From the NCBI RefSeq assembly GCF_963665995.1, contig NZ_OY762512.1, forward strand, positions 3,534,001 to 3,598,000: a DNA stretch of 64,000 bases, in the 5' to 3' direction. The DNA comes from Pleurocapsa sp. FMAR1 (GTDB taxonomy: Bacteria; Cyanobacteriota; Cyanobacteriia; Cyanobacteriales; Xenococcaceae). Both the position numbers and the translations under genes were made by a program. Shown in pieces: positions 1 through 9,162 of the stretch. Below the pieces are notes generated by a model. That model was not told where the DNA came from, did no database searches, and saw nothing but the letters and a program-made list of their open reading frames with translations. Positions within the stretch are counted from its first letter, which is position 1. Every line of letters begins with the position of its first letter.

Positions 1-307
1 CAAGTGAGGCTGCTTCCCAAATTGGGTAGAAGTGAAGTCCAATGGCGTTAGAACTAGGTACTACTGCACCAGAAATTATGTTGTTTCCGTATAGCAATGA
101 ACCTGCTACAGGCTCTCTGATACCATCGATGTCTACTGGTGGTGCTGCGACGAAGGCGATTAGGAAACAGGTTGTTGCTGCTAGGAGTGTAGGAATCATC
201 AGGACGCCGAACCAACCGACATAAATGCGGTTGTTGGTGCTGGTGATCCACTGACAGAACCTTTCCCAGCTATTCTGGGTTTGGGTTTGTTGTAGAGTGG
301 TTGTCAT
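1..307 (-). CDS. psbA: Photosystem II D1 protein, N-terminal part (runs off the window)
   Basis: D1 is the photosystem II reaction-centre subunit that carries P680 and the manganese-cluster ligands. Reading the minus strand from the ATG at 307 gives about 102 residues: the start [20 protein letters not shown], then [17 protein letters not shown] (first helix) and the segment [17 protein letters not shown]. These match the near-invariant D1 N-terminus. The frame stays open to position 1, so the gene is cut by the window edge and not by a stop. A recognisable psbA-type promoter lies about 60 bases upstream. Confidence 0.97.
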   Translation of the reverse strand, partial: MTTTLQQTQTQNSWERFCQWITSTNNRIYVGWFGVLMIPTLLAATTCFLIAFVAAPPVDIDGIREPVAGSLLYGNNIISGAVVPSSNAIGLHFYPIWEAASL

Positions 308-362
308 TTGTTTTATGATTGCTGTATTTATTTTTGAAGGTTTTTTTGAACCGACACTAATC

Positions 363-390
363 AGTATAGGATACTTTTGAGTTTTGTAAA
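363..390 (-). promoter_or_regulatory. psbA promoter (-35/-10)
   Basis: On the minus strand TTTACA (390-385) and TATACT (368-363) are separated by 16 bases and lie about 60 bases upstream of the psbA start. This is the sigma70-like arrangement typical of cyanobacterial psbA genes. The leader between -10 and the ATG is AT-rich, as is usual for psbA. The transcription start was not determined. Confidence 0.6.
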
Positions 391-447
391 CTATTTTAAT
401 AAAATATTATCTTATATAAAGAATAAGCTATCTTTATCTTTTATAAT

Positions 448-1410
448 ATGAAGTCTGAAATAACTTATAGTCCCGCATACACGGTAGTTCCCACATACGA
501 GTGTTTTAATAGATGTAGTTACTGTAATTTTCGAGTTGACCTGGGGACAGAAGATTTTTTCTCTTTAGAAAATATTGCCAAACAGCTACGAAGCTTAGAG
601 AAACATTTGGTAATAGAGATACTTGTTGTCAGCGGAGAAGTCCCTTTACTATCACAAAACAGAGCCACTTGGTTTGCCAAAATCTATAAAATATGTGAGT
701 TGGCTTTAGCTATGGGTTTTTTGCCTCATACAAACGCTGGTATTTTAAGCTGGCAAGAAATGAAACAGTTGAGACTGGTTAATGTTTCTATGGGTTTAAT
801 GCTAGAACAGTTAAATCCTAAATTTATGCAAACTGTGCATCAGTATGCACCCAGCAAAGAGCCAGAATTACGTTTACAGCAGTTAGAATGGGCAGGAAAG
901 CTCAAAATCCCTTTTACAACAGGATTGCTTTTAGGTATTGGCGAAACAAAGTTAGATATTGAAGAATCATTAAAAGCGATCGCCATATTACAAAATAAAT
1001 GGGGACACATTCAAGAAGTAATATTGCAGCCTCACAGCATAGGTAGTCAGCAGCAGTCAGATATTCCCAGTTTTGAGTTAACTCATTTACCAGAGATTAT
1101 TGCTCAAGCCAGGAAAATTCTCCCAGAAAGTATTTCTATTCAGATCCCACCTAATTTAGTACCAGATCCTGCTTTTTTACTGGAGTGTCTAGCAGCAGGA
1201 GCAACAGACTTAGGAGGAATTAGTCCCAAAGATGAAGTTAATCCAGACTATCCTCATCCTACTTATCAATCTTTATCAGAAATTCTACAGCCTGCTGGTT
1301 GGAATCTCAAACCTAGACTGCCAGTGTATCCTCAGTACTATTCTTGGCTATCTCCAAGCTTACAAAAAGCAATGTCAGCGAAAAAAAAAGCTTTGATTGC
1401 TCAAATTTGA
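448..1410 (+). CDS. cofG: 7,8-didemethyl-8-hydroxy-5-deazariboflavin synthase, CofG subunit (radical SAM)
   Basis: CofG is the radical-SAM half of F0 synthase. With CofH it makes the 5-deazaflavin chromophore F0, used by many cyanobacteria as the antenna of DNA photolyase even where F420 is absent. The radical-SAM cluster motif is visible as C19-x3-C23-x2-C26 (CFNRCSYC). The SGE segment near residue 62, the HTNAG segment and the GLLLGIGET loop are typical of the family. Length (320 aa) is normal for stand-alone CofG. The ATG start follows an AT-rich leader. No cofH gene lies in this window, so the partner must be elsewhere. Confidence 0.92.
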   Translation: MKSEITYSPAYTVVPTYECFNRCSYCNFRVDLGTEDFFSLENIAKQLRSLEKHLVIEILVVSGEVPLLSQNRATWFAKIYKICELALAMGFLPHTNAGILSWQEMKQLRLVNVSMGLMLEQLNPKFMQTVHQYAPSKEPELRLQQLEWAGKLKIPFTTGLLLGIGETKLDIEESLKAIAILQNKWGHIQEVILQPHSIGSQQQSDIPSFELTHLPEIIAQARKILPESISIQIPPNLVPDPAFLLECLAAGATDLGGISPKDEVNPDYPHPTYQSLSEILQPAGWNLKPRLPVYPQYYSWLSPSLQKAMSAKKKALIAQI

Positions 1411-1464
1411 TAAACTCATGCTATGATTGAAATTCGTGGAAATAAGTGACGTTTATTTCTGCAC

Positions 1465-1536
1465 GGGTCGCTAGCTCAATGGTAGAGTACTCGGCTTTTA
1501 ACCGATTTGCTCTGGGTTCGAATCCCAGGCGACCCA
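1465..1536 (+). tRNA. tRNA-Lys (anticodon TTT)
   Basis: A 72-nt cloverleaf: acceptor GGGTCGC pairs with GCGACCC, the D-loop is GCTCAATGGTAGAGT, the anticodon loop CTTTTAA gives TTT, and the T-arm contains GGTTCGAATCC. The discriminator is A and CCA is not encoded. It stands alone between cofG and purB. Confidence 0.97.
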
Positions 1537-1618
1537 TTTTTAGAAAAGCTGCTCTTGTTATTGGGGTGTTTGTACTGTCACTTTTTAAGCGATCGCTATG
1601 TTTAGCGTACTAGCTCAA

Positions 1619-1668
1619 TGTAGTTGGGTTAATCTATCTATAGGCGTTTGACCCCTAACCCAACTACA
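1619..1668. repeat. 13-bp inverted repeat, GTTGGGTTA-type palindrome
   Basis: TGTAGTTGGGTTA (1619-1631) is the exact reverse complement of 1656-1668, with a 24-base loop. It sits at the 3' end of purB and could act as a terminator hairpin, but no T-run follows on the purB strand. A similar palindrome occurs at 41996-42028, so this is probably a dispersed element. Confidence 0.7.
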
Positions 1669-1682
1669 AAACCGAGGAAAAA

Positions 1683-2978
1683 TTAAATTCCTAAACGTTG
1701 ATAAATTTCATCTAGGTTTTTCAAGTGGTGATTCGGATCGAAACAGGCATCAATTTCCTCAGTAGATAGAGTTTTAGTTACTGTTTCGTCTTGAGAAATT
1801 AGTTTACGAAAATCGCCATCAATTTTGTTCCAAGCCTCATGAGCGCATCCTTGCACCAGACCATAGGCTGCTTCTCGGTTCATGCCTTTCTCTACCAGAG
1901 TTAGCATTACTCGTTGGCTAAAGATTACACCACCATAGACATTCATATTGCGCTTCATGTTTTCAGGATATACCAGCAGGTTTTTAATTAAGCCTGTGAT
2001 TTCCTTGAGCATAAAGTGAGTCAGGATACAGCTATCGGGTAAGATAACTCGTTCTACGGAACTGTGAGAGATATCTCGTTCATGCCATAGAGCAACGTTT
2101 TCCAAGGCTGCTACGGCGTTACCACGGACAATACGCGCCATTCCTGTCAATCTTTCCGAACGAATGGGGTTGCGTTTGTGAGGCATAGCCGAAGAACCTT
2201 TTTGCTTTTTGGAGAAAAATTCTTCTACCTCTAAAACATCTGTACGCTGAAGGTTACGAATTTCTACGGCAAAGCGTTCAATAGATGCTGTTAAAAGAGC
2301 CAACTGCTGAACATAGTCGGCATGACGATCGCGAGAGATTACTTGAGTTGAGGCGCAATCTGGTTCTAAGCCTAACTTTTGGCAGGCGATCGCTTCTATT
2401 TTGGGATCGACATTGGCATAAGTACCTACCGCTCCAGAAATCTTACCGACGGCAATTTCTTTACGCAATCTTACCAGGCGATCGCGATTACGAAATACTT
2501 CAGCTAGCCATCCAGCCAGCTTAAAGCCAAAGGTAATTGGTTCAGCGTGAATTCCGTGAGATCTTCCTACCATTACCGTGTAGCGGTGTTGCTGTGCTTG
2601 ATAGCGAATTGCCTGGGTCAATTCTTCCAATTTTTCTAAAATCAGGTTCAGACTAATAACCATCTGGAGAGCAAGTCCAGTATCCAAAACATCAGAACTG
2701 GTCAATCCTAAATGAATATATCTTCCTGCATCACCTACATATTCATTAACGTTAGTCAGAAAAGCAATAACGTCATGGCGAACTTCAGCCTCAATTTCTA
2801 ATACGCGTTGCGGATCGAAGTTAGCTTTGGCTTTGATTTCATCAACGGCTGCTTGAGGAGTATAACCTAGTTCTGCTTGTGCCTCGCAGACTGCTATTTC
2901 TACCTGTAGCCATGTCTTGAGTTTATAGTTATCAGTCCAAATTTCGCCCATTTCGGGCAGGGTATAGCGTTCAATCAC
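1683..2978 (-). CDS. purB: Adenylosuccinate lyase
   Basis: PurB catalyses two fumarate-releasing steps in purine synthesis: SAICAR to AICAR and adenylosuccinate to AMP. The fumarase/aspartase-superfamily signature SSAMPHKRNP is present, as are the GRSHG histidine segment and the HLGLTSSDV segment. An ATG lies upstream at 2999, but family members characteristically begin MIERYTLPEMG. The GTG at 2978 gives exactly that N-terminus, so I place the start there (431 aa). Neither start has a clear Shine-Dalgarno sequence. Confidence 0.95.
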   Translation of the reverse strand: MIERYTLPEMGEIWTDNYKLKTWLQVEIAVCEAQAELGYTPQAAVDEIKAKANFDPQRVLEIEAEVRHDVIAFLTNVNEYVGDAGRYIHLGLTSSDVLDTGLALQMVISLNLILEKLEELTQAIRYQAQQHRYTVMVGRSHGIHAEPITFGFKLAGWLAEVFRNRDRLVRLRKEIAVGKISGAVGTYANVDPKIEAIACQKLGLEPDCASTQVISRDRHADYVQQLALLTASIERFAVEIRNLQRTDVLEVEEFFSKKQKGSSAMPHKRNPIRSERLTGMARIVRGNAVAALENVALWHERDISHSSVERVILPDSCILTHFMLKEITGLIKNLLVYPENMKRNMNVYGGVIFSQRVMLTLVEKGMNREAAYGLVQGCAHEAWNKIDGDFRKLISQDETVTKTLSTEEIDACFDPNHHLKNLDEIYQRLGI

Positions 2979-3119
2979 AGTCTGTTTAGCAGAATACAAC
3001 TGTTAATTGTACAGCTATGAGTATGCAGATTATGGTTAATCTGTTATTTTTTAAAGCTGGCAACACAAAAAGACGTTATAGCAATCCTATTTCATTTGTG
3101 AACAGTTAATCTTGGTATC

Positions 3120-3154
3120 GGGAATAGGGAATAGGAAATAGGCAATAGGGAACA
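3120..3154. repeat. Heptanucleotide tandem repeat (GGGAATA-like, 5 units)
   Basis: Five consecutive 7-base units read GGGAATA, GGGAATA, GGAAATA, GGCAATA and GGGAACA. This is a short tandemly repeated repetitive (STRR) block of the heptamer kind known in cyanobacteria, lying upstream of purB. The 3000-3207 stretch holds nothing else I can recognise. Confidence 0.75.
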
Positions 3155-3207
3155 AAAATTTTATGATTTATTTAAGATTGCTATATGTATCATACAAACG
3201 TCTTTTC

Positions 3208-3578
3208 TTAAAATCTATTCTTTAGTTTTGAAATCCATTTTACTAATTGATACATACAATATATAAGTATTGTAATTGGAATTAAATAAGCTACAATCAC
3301 AATAATAGTTATGCAAAAATATCCCCAAGAATCGCTTTGTTTTATATAAGAATTTAGCTCTTGTTCCAATTGAGTATTTCCATCACATTTGTATTCTTCA
3401 AATGAAAACCCGATACCAATATTAGGATAATCGACCTCAAGTATGTATTGATTTTGTTCTGCTATGTATTGGCTTTGTCGTATATTCTTGTAGACATAAT
3501 ATATGGGAATATTACAGTAATTGCCATAACAATGGCGATACTAACTAAAATTGCAATTATTTTTTCTCTTTGGTTCAT
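3208..3578 (-). pseudogene. Frameshifted small membrane protein, two predicted TM segments
   Basis: From the ATG at 3578 the minus strand encodes MNQREKIIAILVSIAIVMAI, a basic N-terminus followed by a hydrophobic helix, but the frame stops after about 38 codons. A neighbouring frame takes over near 3490 and continues for about 90 codons: SQYIAEQNQYILEVDYPNIG, a soluble stretch with EEYKCDG, then the hydrophobic segment FCITIIVIVAYLIPITILIY, a basic tail and a TAA at 3208. The total of 371 bases is not a multiple of three, consistent with a one-base indel. I do not recognise the family. It could be a decayed gene or a sequencing error. Confidence 0.55.
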
Positions 3579-3702
3579 ATAAACTCAGTTTTTATAGATA
3601 TTATATTCTCGATACTTAAATAGTTATAATTGCCTAAACTACTAATAGTTATTAATACTATTTTGATTAGTTTTTACCTCATAAATTTTAATAAATAAAC
3701 AT

Positions 3703-3734
3703 AAAAAAAGACGCTGTGTTAAACATCAACGCCT
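3703..3734 (-). terminator. Rho-independent terminator after pdhB
   Basis: On the minus strand the arms AGGCGTTG and CAGCGTCT form an 8-bp stem (with G-T pairs) followed at once by seven T residues. It starts 26 bases after the pdhB stop codon. Confidence 0.6.
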
Positions 3735-3759
3735 CTAAAACAAATTGATAACAAAATGA

Positions 3760-4743
3760 TTAAATCCGATCTTCCATCATTTTTTGCACCGCTTCGGCAA
3801 TTTGCGCGGGTTGCACTATAGTTAAACTTTCCAATTTGCCATTATAAGGAGTAGGAATGTCCTGAGAAGATAAACGCAATATGGGTGCATCTAATTCATC
3901 AAATAGCTGCTCGCTGATTAGTGCTACTAACTCAGCACCAATACCACCAGTTTTCATACATTCTTCGACAATGATTACTTTATGAGTTTTACGTACAGAC
4001 TTGCTGATAGTTTCCATGTCAAAAGGCTTGAGAGAAATTAGATCGATAATTTCGGGGTCATAACCCTGTTTTTCAATCTCTTTGAGTGCTTGAGTACAGT
4101 GGTGACGCATTCTCGAATAGGTAAGAATAGTTACATCCTTTCCTTTACGTACCATTTCTGCTTTATCTAACGGTAAAATATACTCATCATCAGGCAGATC
4201 GTCTTTCAAGTTGTAGAGTAAGACGTGTTCAAAAAATAGTACAGGGTTGTCGTCTCGGATAGCTGCTTTTAGCAAACCTTTAGCATTATATGCTGTAGAG
4301 CAAGCAACAATTTTCAAGCCAGGGACAGCATGGAAATAAGCTTCTAGTCTTTGGGAGTGTTCTGCACCTAACTGTCTGCCTACACCACCAGGCCCCCGAA
4401 TTACCATCGGAATTTTGAAGTTACCGCCAGAAGTGTATCTGAGCATTCCTGCATTATTGGCAATCTGGTTAAATGCCAAAAGCAAAAAGCCCATGTTCAT
4501 CCCTTCAATTATGGGGCGTAAGCCAGTCATGGCAGCACCGATAGCCATTCCACAAAAGCTATTTTCAGCAATAGGAGTATCTAGTAAACGAAGATCGCCG
4601 TACTTTTTGTATAGATCTTTGGTGACTTTATATGAACCACCGTAATGTCCAACATCTTCACCTAAGACGAAGACAGTCTTATCTCTCGCCATTTCTTCGT
4701 CTGTCGCCTCTTTCAAAGCGTTAAACATTAAAGTTTCAGCCAT
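3760..4743 (-). CDS. pdhB: Pyruvate dehydrogenase E1 component, beta subunit
   Basis: This is the beta chain of the thiamine-diphosphate E1 of pyruvate dehydrogenase, which together with PdhA decarboxylates pyruvate and passes the acetyl group to E2. The sequence is full length (327 aa) and highly conserved: [18 protein letters not shown] near the N-terminus (GED is part of the ThDP site), [31 protein letters not shown] and the C-terminal transketolase domain with [12 protein letters not shown]. The alpha subunit is not adjacent, as is usual in cyanobacteria. A terminator hairpin follows. The gene is divergent from the TldE-like gene. Confidence 0.96.
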   Translation of the reverse strand: MAETLMFNALKEATDEEMARDKTVFVLGEDVGHYGGSYKVTKDLYKKYGDLRLLDTPIAENSFCGMAIGAAMTGLRPIIEGMNMGFLLLAFNQIANNAGMLRYTSGGNFKIPMVIRGPGGVGRQLGAEHSQRLEAYFHAVPGLKIVACSTAYNAKGLLKAAIRDDNPVLFFEHVLLYNLKDDLPDDEYILPLDKAEMVRKGKDVTILTYSRMRHHCTQALKEIEKQGYDPEIIDLISLKPFDMETISKSVRKTHKVIIVEECMKTGGIGAELVALISEQLFDELDAPILRLSSQDIPTPYNGKLESLTIVQPAQIAEAVQKMMEDRI

Positions 4744-4871
4744 AACAATATTTATCCTAAATAACCAAAAATTAATACTATCATTCCCAGATTGCTACTA
4801 TGTAACTTTACATAGTTTAGGCTTTTACGGCAAAAGCTTCTAGCCTTTTACCTACTAATTGTTAGTTAAAT

Positions 4872-6218
4872 ATGACTTTAACCACTATTAATACATTTGT
4901 TACACAAAAAGAAGCTCTAGCTTTGATTGACTTTGCGATCGCCCAATCTCAAGCCGACGGTATTTTTGTTAGTCTTAGTGCAAGTGAAACCGCCCTAAGT
5001 CGCTTCTCCGAAAATCAAATTAGTCAAAACGTCCGCAAGAATACCTTTAGCCTCACCGTAACCAGCTATTTTGGTAAACGTAGTGCTTCGGCTTCGACTA
5101 CAGAATTAGACCAAGATGCGATCGCCCTAACGGTAAAACGATCAGAAGACTTAGCTAGTATTGCTCCTGAAGATCCTGAATGGGTTGAATTATTACCAAA
5201 GCAAACTTATAGCGATCGCACTCCCGCATTCGATCGGGCTACAGCCACTTTATCGCCTTTGAGAAAAGGCGAAATTATTCAGCAGGTATGTTCTCTGAGT
5301 AAAGATGCAGGGGTTAACGGATCGGGAACGCTTAGTTTCCAAGTATCTTTAAATGCCATTGGTAATTCTGCTGGTTTGCGGGGTTGCGATCGCACTACCG
5401 AAGCCGACTTTAGCTTTACCGCCCGTATTGATAATGGTTCTAGCTGGAATCGCTGTACCGCGTGGAGTATTGAACAGTTACCAATTGTTGAATTGACCGA
5501 AAAAGTTATCGAAAGAGCGATCGCCTCGCGTAATTCTCAAGCTGTTGAACCAGGAGACTACACAGTTATTTTTGAGCCTTCCGCATTTGCGAGTCTTCTT
5601 CCTTGGGTAATTTGGAACTTGGATGCTCGTGCAGCAGATGAAGGGCGATCTTTTATGTCTCTCAGTGACGATTCGGGTAAGCCTATCGGTAATAAAGTTG
5701 GCGAACAGCTATTTAATCCTATTATCCAAGTTCAGCGCAATGCAGCCCATCCTCTCTTGCAGGGAGGCAGGTTTTTTGGCGGCGGTTTAAGTAACGAAAA
5801 TTTGGATATTGTTAAAGATGGTATCCCCCAAACTCTAGCCTATAGTCGCTACTGGGCAAGAGAACAAGGTAAAGAACCAACTGGCTCAATGTATCCTCTG
5901 GTGATGACTGGTTCAGATAAAACTGTTGCAGACTTAATTGCCAGTACGGAACGAGGCATCTTTGTAAGTCGTGCTTGGTATGTGCGCTATGTCAACCCCC
6001 GCACCCTAGAAGTTACGGGTATGACTAGAGACGGTACTTTTTTAATCGAAAACGGCAAAATATCTCACCCTATAAAAAACCTCCGCTTTAATCAATGCTT
6101 ACCCGAAATGCTGAAAAATGTAGTGGCATTAAGTCAAGCAAAACGCTGTGGCGGTAGCGTAATTCCTGGCTGCAAAGTAGAGAATTTTCACTTTAGCAGT
6201 ATTACCGATAGTATTTAA
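4872..6218 (+). CDS. TldD/PmbA-family protein, TldE (PmbA)-like
   Basis: TldD and TldE form a heterodimeric metalloprotease that trims exposed peptides such as modified microcin precursors. TldD carries the zinc motif HExxxH and TldE does not. This 448-aa protein has the family layout: an N-terminal half with SENQISQNVRKNTFSLTV, a central EPGDYTVIFEPSAFASLLPW, a glycine-rich GGRFFGGG segment and a C-terminal MTRDGTFLIENGKI. No HExxxH is visible, so I assign it to the TldE-like, non-catalytic side. It is followed 8 bases later by a cupin gene, suggesting co-transcription. No TldD gene lies in the window. Confidence 0.85.
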   Translation: MTLTTINTFVTQKEALALIDFAIAQSQADGIFVSLSASETALSRFSENQISQNVRKNTFSLTVTSYFGKRSASASTTELDQDAIALTVKRSEDLASIAPEDPEWVELLPKQTYSDRTPAFDRATATLSPLRKGEIIQQVCSLSKDAGVNGSGTLSFQVSLNAIGNSAGLRGCDRTTEADFSFTARIDNGSSWNRCTAWSIEQLPIVELTEKVIERAIASRNSQAVEPGDYTVIFEPSAFASLLPWVIWNLDARAADEGRSFMSLSDDSGKPIGNKVGEQLFNPIIQVQRNAAHPLLQGGRFFGGGLSNENLDIVKDGIPQTLAYSRYWAREQGKEPTGSMYPLVMTGSDKTVADLIASTERGIFVSRAWYVRYVNPRTLEVTGMTRDGTFLIENGKISHPIKNLRFNQCLPEMLKNVVALSQAKRCGGSVIPGCKVENFHFSSITDSI

Positions 6219-6226
6219 GAGAAATT

Positions 6227-6703
6227 ATGCGATACATCATACGTAAAAATGAGATAGAGAGCATGGAAGGTTTACCGAAGACTCATTATCTCAATCAGAA
6301 TGCCAAAAGAACTAATAAGTCACTTGGGGACGTTGCTGGCTTGAGCAATTTAGGTTTTCACATTATTGAAGTGATGCCAGGACATGAATCGACAGAATAT
6401 CACGCACATCATTTTGAAGACGAATGTGTATATGTTCTCTCTGGCAAAGCTACTGTAACTATTAACGAAATCGACTATGAGATAAGTGAAGGAGATTTTG
6501 TTGGCTATCCTGCTGGTGGTTTGCCACACACGATGAAAAATATAGGCTTAGAGGTTCTACGTTGCATAGTTACAGGTCAAAGGCTTACCCGTGATGTAGT
6601 TGATTATCCCAGACTTGGCAAAAGATTGTATCGTTATGGTCAGTCAAATGATCTAGTAAATACAAGCGGTATTTCCAACCCAAGTTTTGGCAGGAAGATT
6701 TGA
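6227..6703 (+). CDS. Cupin-domain protein
   Basis: A 158-aa single-domain cupin. The first cupin motif reads HESTEYHAHHFEDECVYVLS (metal-binding His and Glu) and the second reads SEGDFVGYPAGGLPHTMKN. About 40 residues beyond the barrel are rich in Arg and Tyr and have no recognisable motif. The eight-base gap from the TldE-like gene suggests one transcript. Substrate and reaction cannot be read from the sequence; related cupins bind sugars or small metabolites. Confidence 0.75.
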   Translation: MRYIIRKNEIESMEGLPKTHYLNQNAKRTNKSLGDVAGLSNLGFHIIEVMPGHESTEYHAHHFEDECVYVLSGKATVTINEIDYEISEGDFVGYPAGGLPHTMKNIGLEVLRCIVTGQRLTRDVVDYPRLGKRLYRYGQSNDLVNTSGISNPSFGRKI

Positions 6704-6754
6704 CATCAGGTAATGATACTAAATCCTGTTCGTATAGGTGAGTTATTGATTTGA

Positions 6755-6782
6755 GAGGTCAGAGGTCAGAGGTCAGAGGTCA
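6755..6782. repeat. Heptanucleotide tandem repeat (GAGGTCA x4)
   Basis: Four exact copies of GAGGTCA lie just downstream of the cupin gene. Immediately upstream (6714-6736) is a 23-base sequence repeated with one mismatch at 29851-29873. The 6704-6917 gap otherwise shows no convincing gene. Confidence 0.85.
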
Positions 6783-6917
6783 GGAAGTTGATAACTAGCT
6801 TTGTCAATCGGATTTGGTATGAGTGTCTATCGCGTAGGTGCGTATTGCTATATATCTTCCAACAAAAAGCGATCGCAATATACTGCGATCACTACTCAAT
6901 TGCAGAATTTCAACTAA

Positions 6918-7394
6918 TCAACGAATTTGCGAAGAGGCAGCATCAGAAAGAAGAGGAAGTTCGGCATACTGTCCTTGAATTGAACGAAAAATACAAAAGA
7001 AACAGGCAACAACAGAACCCATAAAAATAGTGTTAGTTAAAGTTTCGCTAATCAGACTTTGCCCCCCAAAAGCAGGAATTAAAACTCCCATAATTAAGCT
7101 AAACAAAATCTGCAAAATATTGAGCAAAATAGCCTGCATAGCGTTAAAGCGCAGAAAATTGCTCACATTTTCATTTCTGACTACAGCAAACCATAGACCA
7201 AAGAAAATAAGCAAACTGGCAAAAGGTAGGCTATTGGTAATGCCATAAATAGCCACTAAAGGAGCAAAAAACTGATACAGCCAGGGAAACTGAGATAATA
7301 GAAGTATGCCAAAGGGCAAAGAATAAACTAGCGGGAATAAATAGATCAAAGCTCCAAGGCTACGGTCTTTTGTGTCTATTTCGGGAGTGTTCAT
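6918..7394 (-). CDS. Tic20-family membrane protein
   Basis: Cyanobacterial relatives of the chloroplast inner-envelope import component Tic20; the role in cyanobacteria is not established. The protein has four hydrophobic helices: ALIYLFPLVYSLPFGILLL, QFFAPLVAIYGI, ASLLIFFGLWFAVVRN, and two more after FLRFNAMQAILLNILQILF. The VVRNxxVxxFLRFNxMQAILL block and the C-terminal SDAAxxQIR are characteristic. An upstream in-frame ATG at 7451 adds 19 poorly conserved residues. I chose the ATG at 7394 because it begins MNTPEIDTKDRSLGAL, close to the conserved core. It is the last of four same-strand genes (sixA, rsmD, GHR, this gene). Confidence 0.85.
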   Translation of the reverse strand: MNTPEIDTKDRSLGALIYLFPLVYSLPFGILLLSQFPWLYQFFAPLVAIYGITNSLPFASLLIFFGLWFAVVRNENVSNFLRFNAMQAILLNILQILFSLIMGVLIPAFGGQSLISETLTNTIFMGSVVACFFCIFRSIQGQYAELPLLSDAASSQIR

Positions 7395-7489
7395 AAATAA
7401 TATCGTTGAGTATTGTGCTTGATAAATGACAATTGCAGTTATACTCTTCATTCTAAATCTACATTCAGCATTTCTCTAGATAAGCAAAT

Positions 7490-8500
7490 TTAGCGTTGCC
7501 GATGATGAGGCTCTTGTAAATCACTAATATCTGGTCCAATGGGAATAATACCGCCTGGATTTAAAGGAAACAAATTACCATAATAATCTCGTTTGACGCT
7601 TTCTAAATCGCAGGTTTTGGCAACTCCTGGCAACTGATAAATATCTCGTAGATAAGCTCCTAAATAGTCGTAGTCGCGGATACGACGAAGATTGCATTTA
7701 AACAGCCCATAATAAACAATATCAAAACGAAACAAAGTAGTAAATAAGCGTATGTCTGCTAAAGTTAGGCGATCGCCACAAAGATAGCGGTTAGTTTTTA
7801 GAACAGCATCTATCTGATCGAGGGTGGCAAATAATTCTTGGCTTGCTTGTTCATAAGCCGATTGAGTTTGGGCAAAACCACAACGATAAACCCCATTATT
7901 AACGGTATGATAAATTTTCTCATTCCAGCTATCAATGGTAGTTTTTAGAGATTCTGGATAAAGTTCCAAGTCAGAACGATCGGCATATTGATTAAACTCT
8001 GAATTGAGTATGGCAATAATTTCAGCACTTTCATTATTAACAATGGTATTAGTTTGGTCATCCCATAAAATTGGCACGGTAGAACGCCCTTGATAGCCTA
8101 ATTGCGATCGCTGATAAAGTTCAGGTACGGTATTGCAGCCCAATTCTGGCTGGGACAAAACCCAAATTCCTGCATCAGGTGAAGGATAAACAATCGACAC
8201 GGCGATCGCATCTTCTAGCCTTTTCAAAGCCCTAGTAACTAAAGTACGATGCGCCCACGGGCAACCCATGCCAACATACAGACGATAACGATTAGCTTCA
8301 GGCTGATAAATATTATCTGGCTTGGTATTAATAAAATTTCTTAACTGGCTTTCGGGGCGAACATAAGCCCCAGACTTATTGCCCGGAGCAAGTTGAGACA
8401 TCATAATTTGCCACATTGTTGTCCAGACAAACTTGCCAGATTTAACAATCAGTTTACCTGGAAGAGATTTATTTGCCATTAGCTGAGTTTCTCCATTCAA
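7490..8500 (-). CDS. Glutathionyl-hydroquinone reductase (ECM4/YqjG type)
   Basis: These Xi-class glutathione transferase relatives reduce glutathionyl-hydroquinones to hydroquinone with release of glutathione. The active-site cysteine lies in GCPWAHR (residues 79-85). The C-terminal all-helical GST domain contains CGDRLTLADIRLFTTLFRFD and RDYDYLGAYLRDIYQLPGVA, and the tail NPGGIIPIGP is typical. Length is 336 aa from the ATG at 8500, or 329 from the in-frame ATG at 8479, which begins MANKSLPGKL and is equally plausible. A truncated second copy of the family lies at 25888-26217. Confidence 0.92.
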   Translation of the reverse strand: MNGETQLMANKSLPGKLIVKSGKFVWTTMWQIMMSQLAPGNKSGAYVRPESQLRNFINTKPDNIYQPEANRYRLYVGMGCPWAHRTLVTRALKRLEDAIAVSIVYPSPDAGIWVLSQPELGCNTVPELYQRSQLGYQGRSTVPILWDDQTNTIVNNESAEIIAILNSEFNQYADRSDLELYPESLKTTIDSWNEKIYHTVNNGVYRCGFAQTQSAYEQASQELFATLDQIDAVLKTNRYLCGDRLTLADIRLFTTLFRFDIVYYGLFKCNLRRIRDYDYLGAYLRDIYQLPGVAKTCDLESVKRDYYGNLFPLNPGGIIPIGPDISDLQEPHHRQR

Positions 8501-8557
8501 AAACGAGGGACGGTTTGATAACCTAAAATCAATTGATAAATGCTAAATGTTAAATGT

Positions 8558-9100
8558 TCATTGCTTAACCGCATAAAAACTTAAGGTGGTATTGCCATAA
8601 GATTTAGTACGATATATCTCTAAACCTGATACTTCTTTAGCTTGCCAGAATTTAGGGTTGTGTTCAACTGCGATCGCACCTTCGAGGGTAACTAATTCAA
8701 GAGTCGCGATCGCTTTTAAAACTGGCAGATATAAATAACTATGATCGTAGGGTGGATCGAAATATATCCAGTCAAACTGCTGTCCTTCTAGGCTATTAAT
8801 TTTAACCAGTATGTCCCCTTTGATTACTTTATAAGACTGTTCTGGGGAGGCTAGTTGCTGCCAGTTTTGCTCAATGACGTTACAGGCTTTGCCGTACTGT
8901 TCAATCGCTACTACTTTGCTAGCACCGCGACAGAGGGCTTCAGCCCCCATCGAACCATTACCAGCACACAAGTCTAGCCAACGACTATCGGTAAGGCGAT
9001 CGCGCCAAATATTAAATAAAGCTTCTCTTACCCTAGCTGAAGTGGGACGGGTTCTTTGTCCTGGAACTGTTTTTAGCTGTCGATTTCCATAAATTCTCAT
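8558..9100 (-). CDS. rsmD: 16S rRNA (guanine(966)-N(2))-methyltransferase
   Basis: RsmD methylates G966 of 16S rRNA in the assembled small subunit. The 180-aa protein opens with RIYGNRQLKTVPGQRTRPTS and has the SAM-binding LDLCAGNGSMGAEALCRGA (residues 42-60) and the catalytic FDPPY (114-118). The downstream heptamer repeat TAAATGT at 8537-8564 overlaps its last codons. Confidence 0.95.
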   Translation of the reverse strand: MRIYGNRQLKTVPGQRTRPTSARVREALFNIWRDRLTDSRWLDLCAGNGSMGAEALCRGASKVVAIEQYGKACNVIEQNWQQLASPEQSYKVIKGDILVKINSLEGQQFDWIYFDPPYDHSYLYLPVLKAIATLELVTLEGAIAVEHNPKFWQAKEVSGLEIYRTKSYGNTTLSFYAVKQ

Positions 9101-9162
9101 ATTTTTAAAGCTAGCAGCTATTAGCCAAAAACTTCTAATTTTAAAAGGCTATCAATATTTTT

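Noticed and set aside
4872-6218. TldD (catalytic subunit)
   Set aside because: No HExxxH motif is visible, so the TldE/PmbA-like assignment is kept.
6788-7024. 78-aa plus-strand frame with a charged C-terminus
   Set aside because: It overlaps the 3' end of the Tic20 gene and has no recognisable feature; the low-complexity tail is antisense to the gene.
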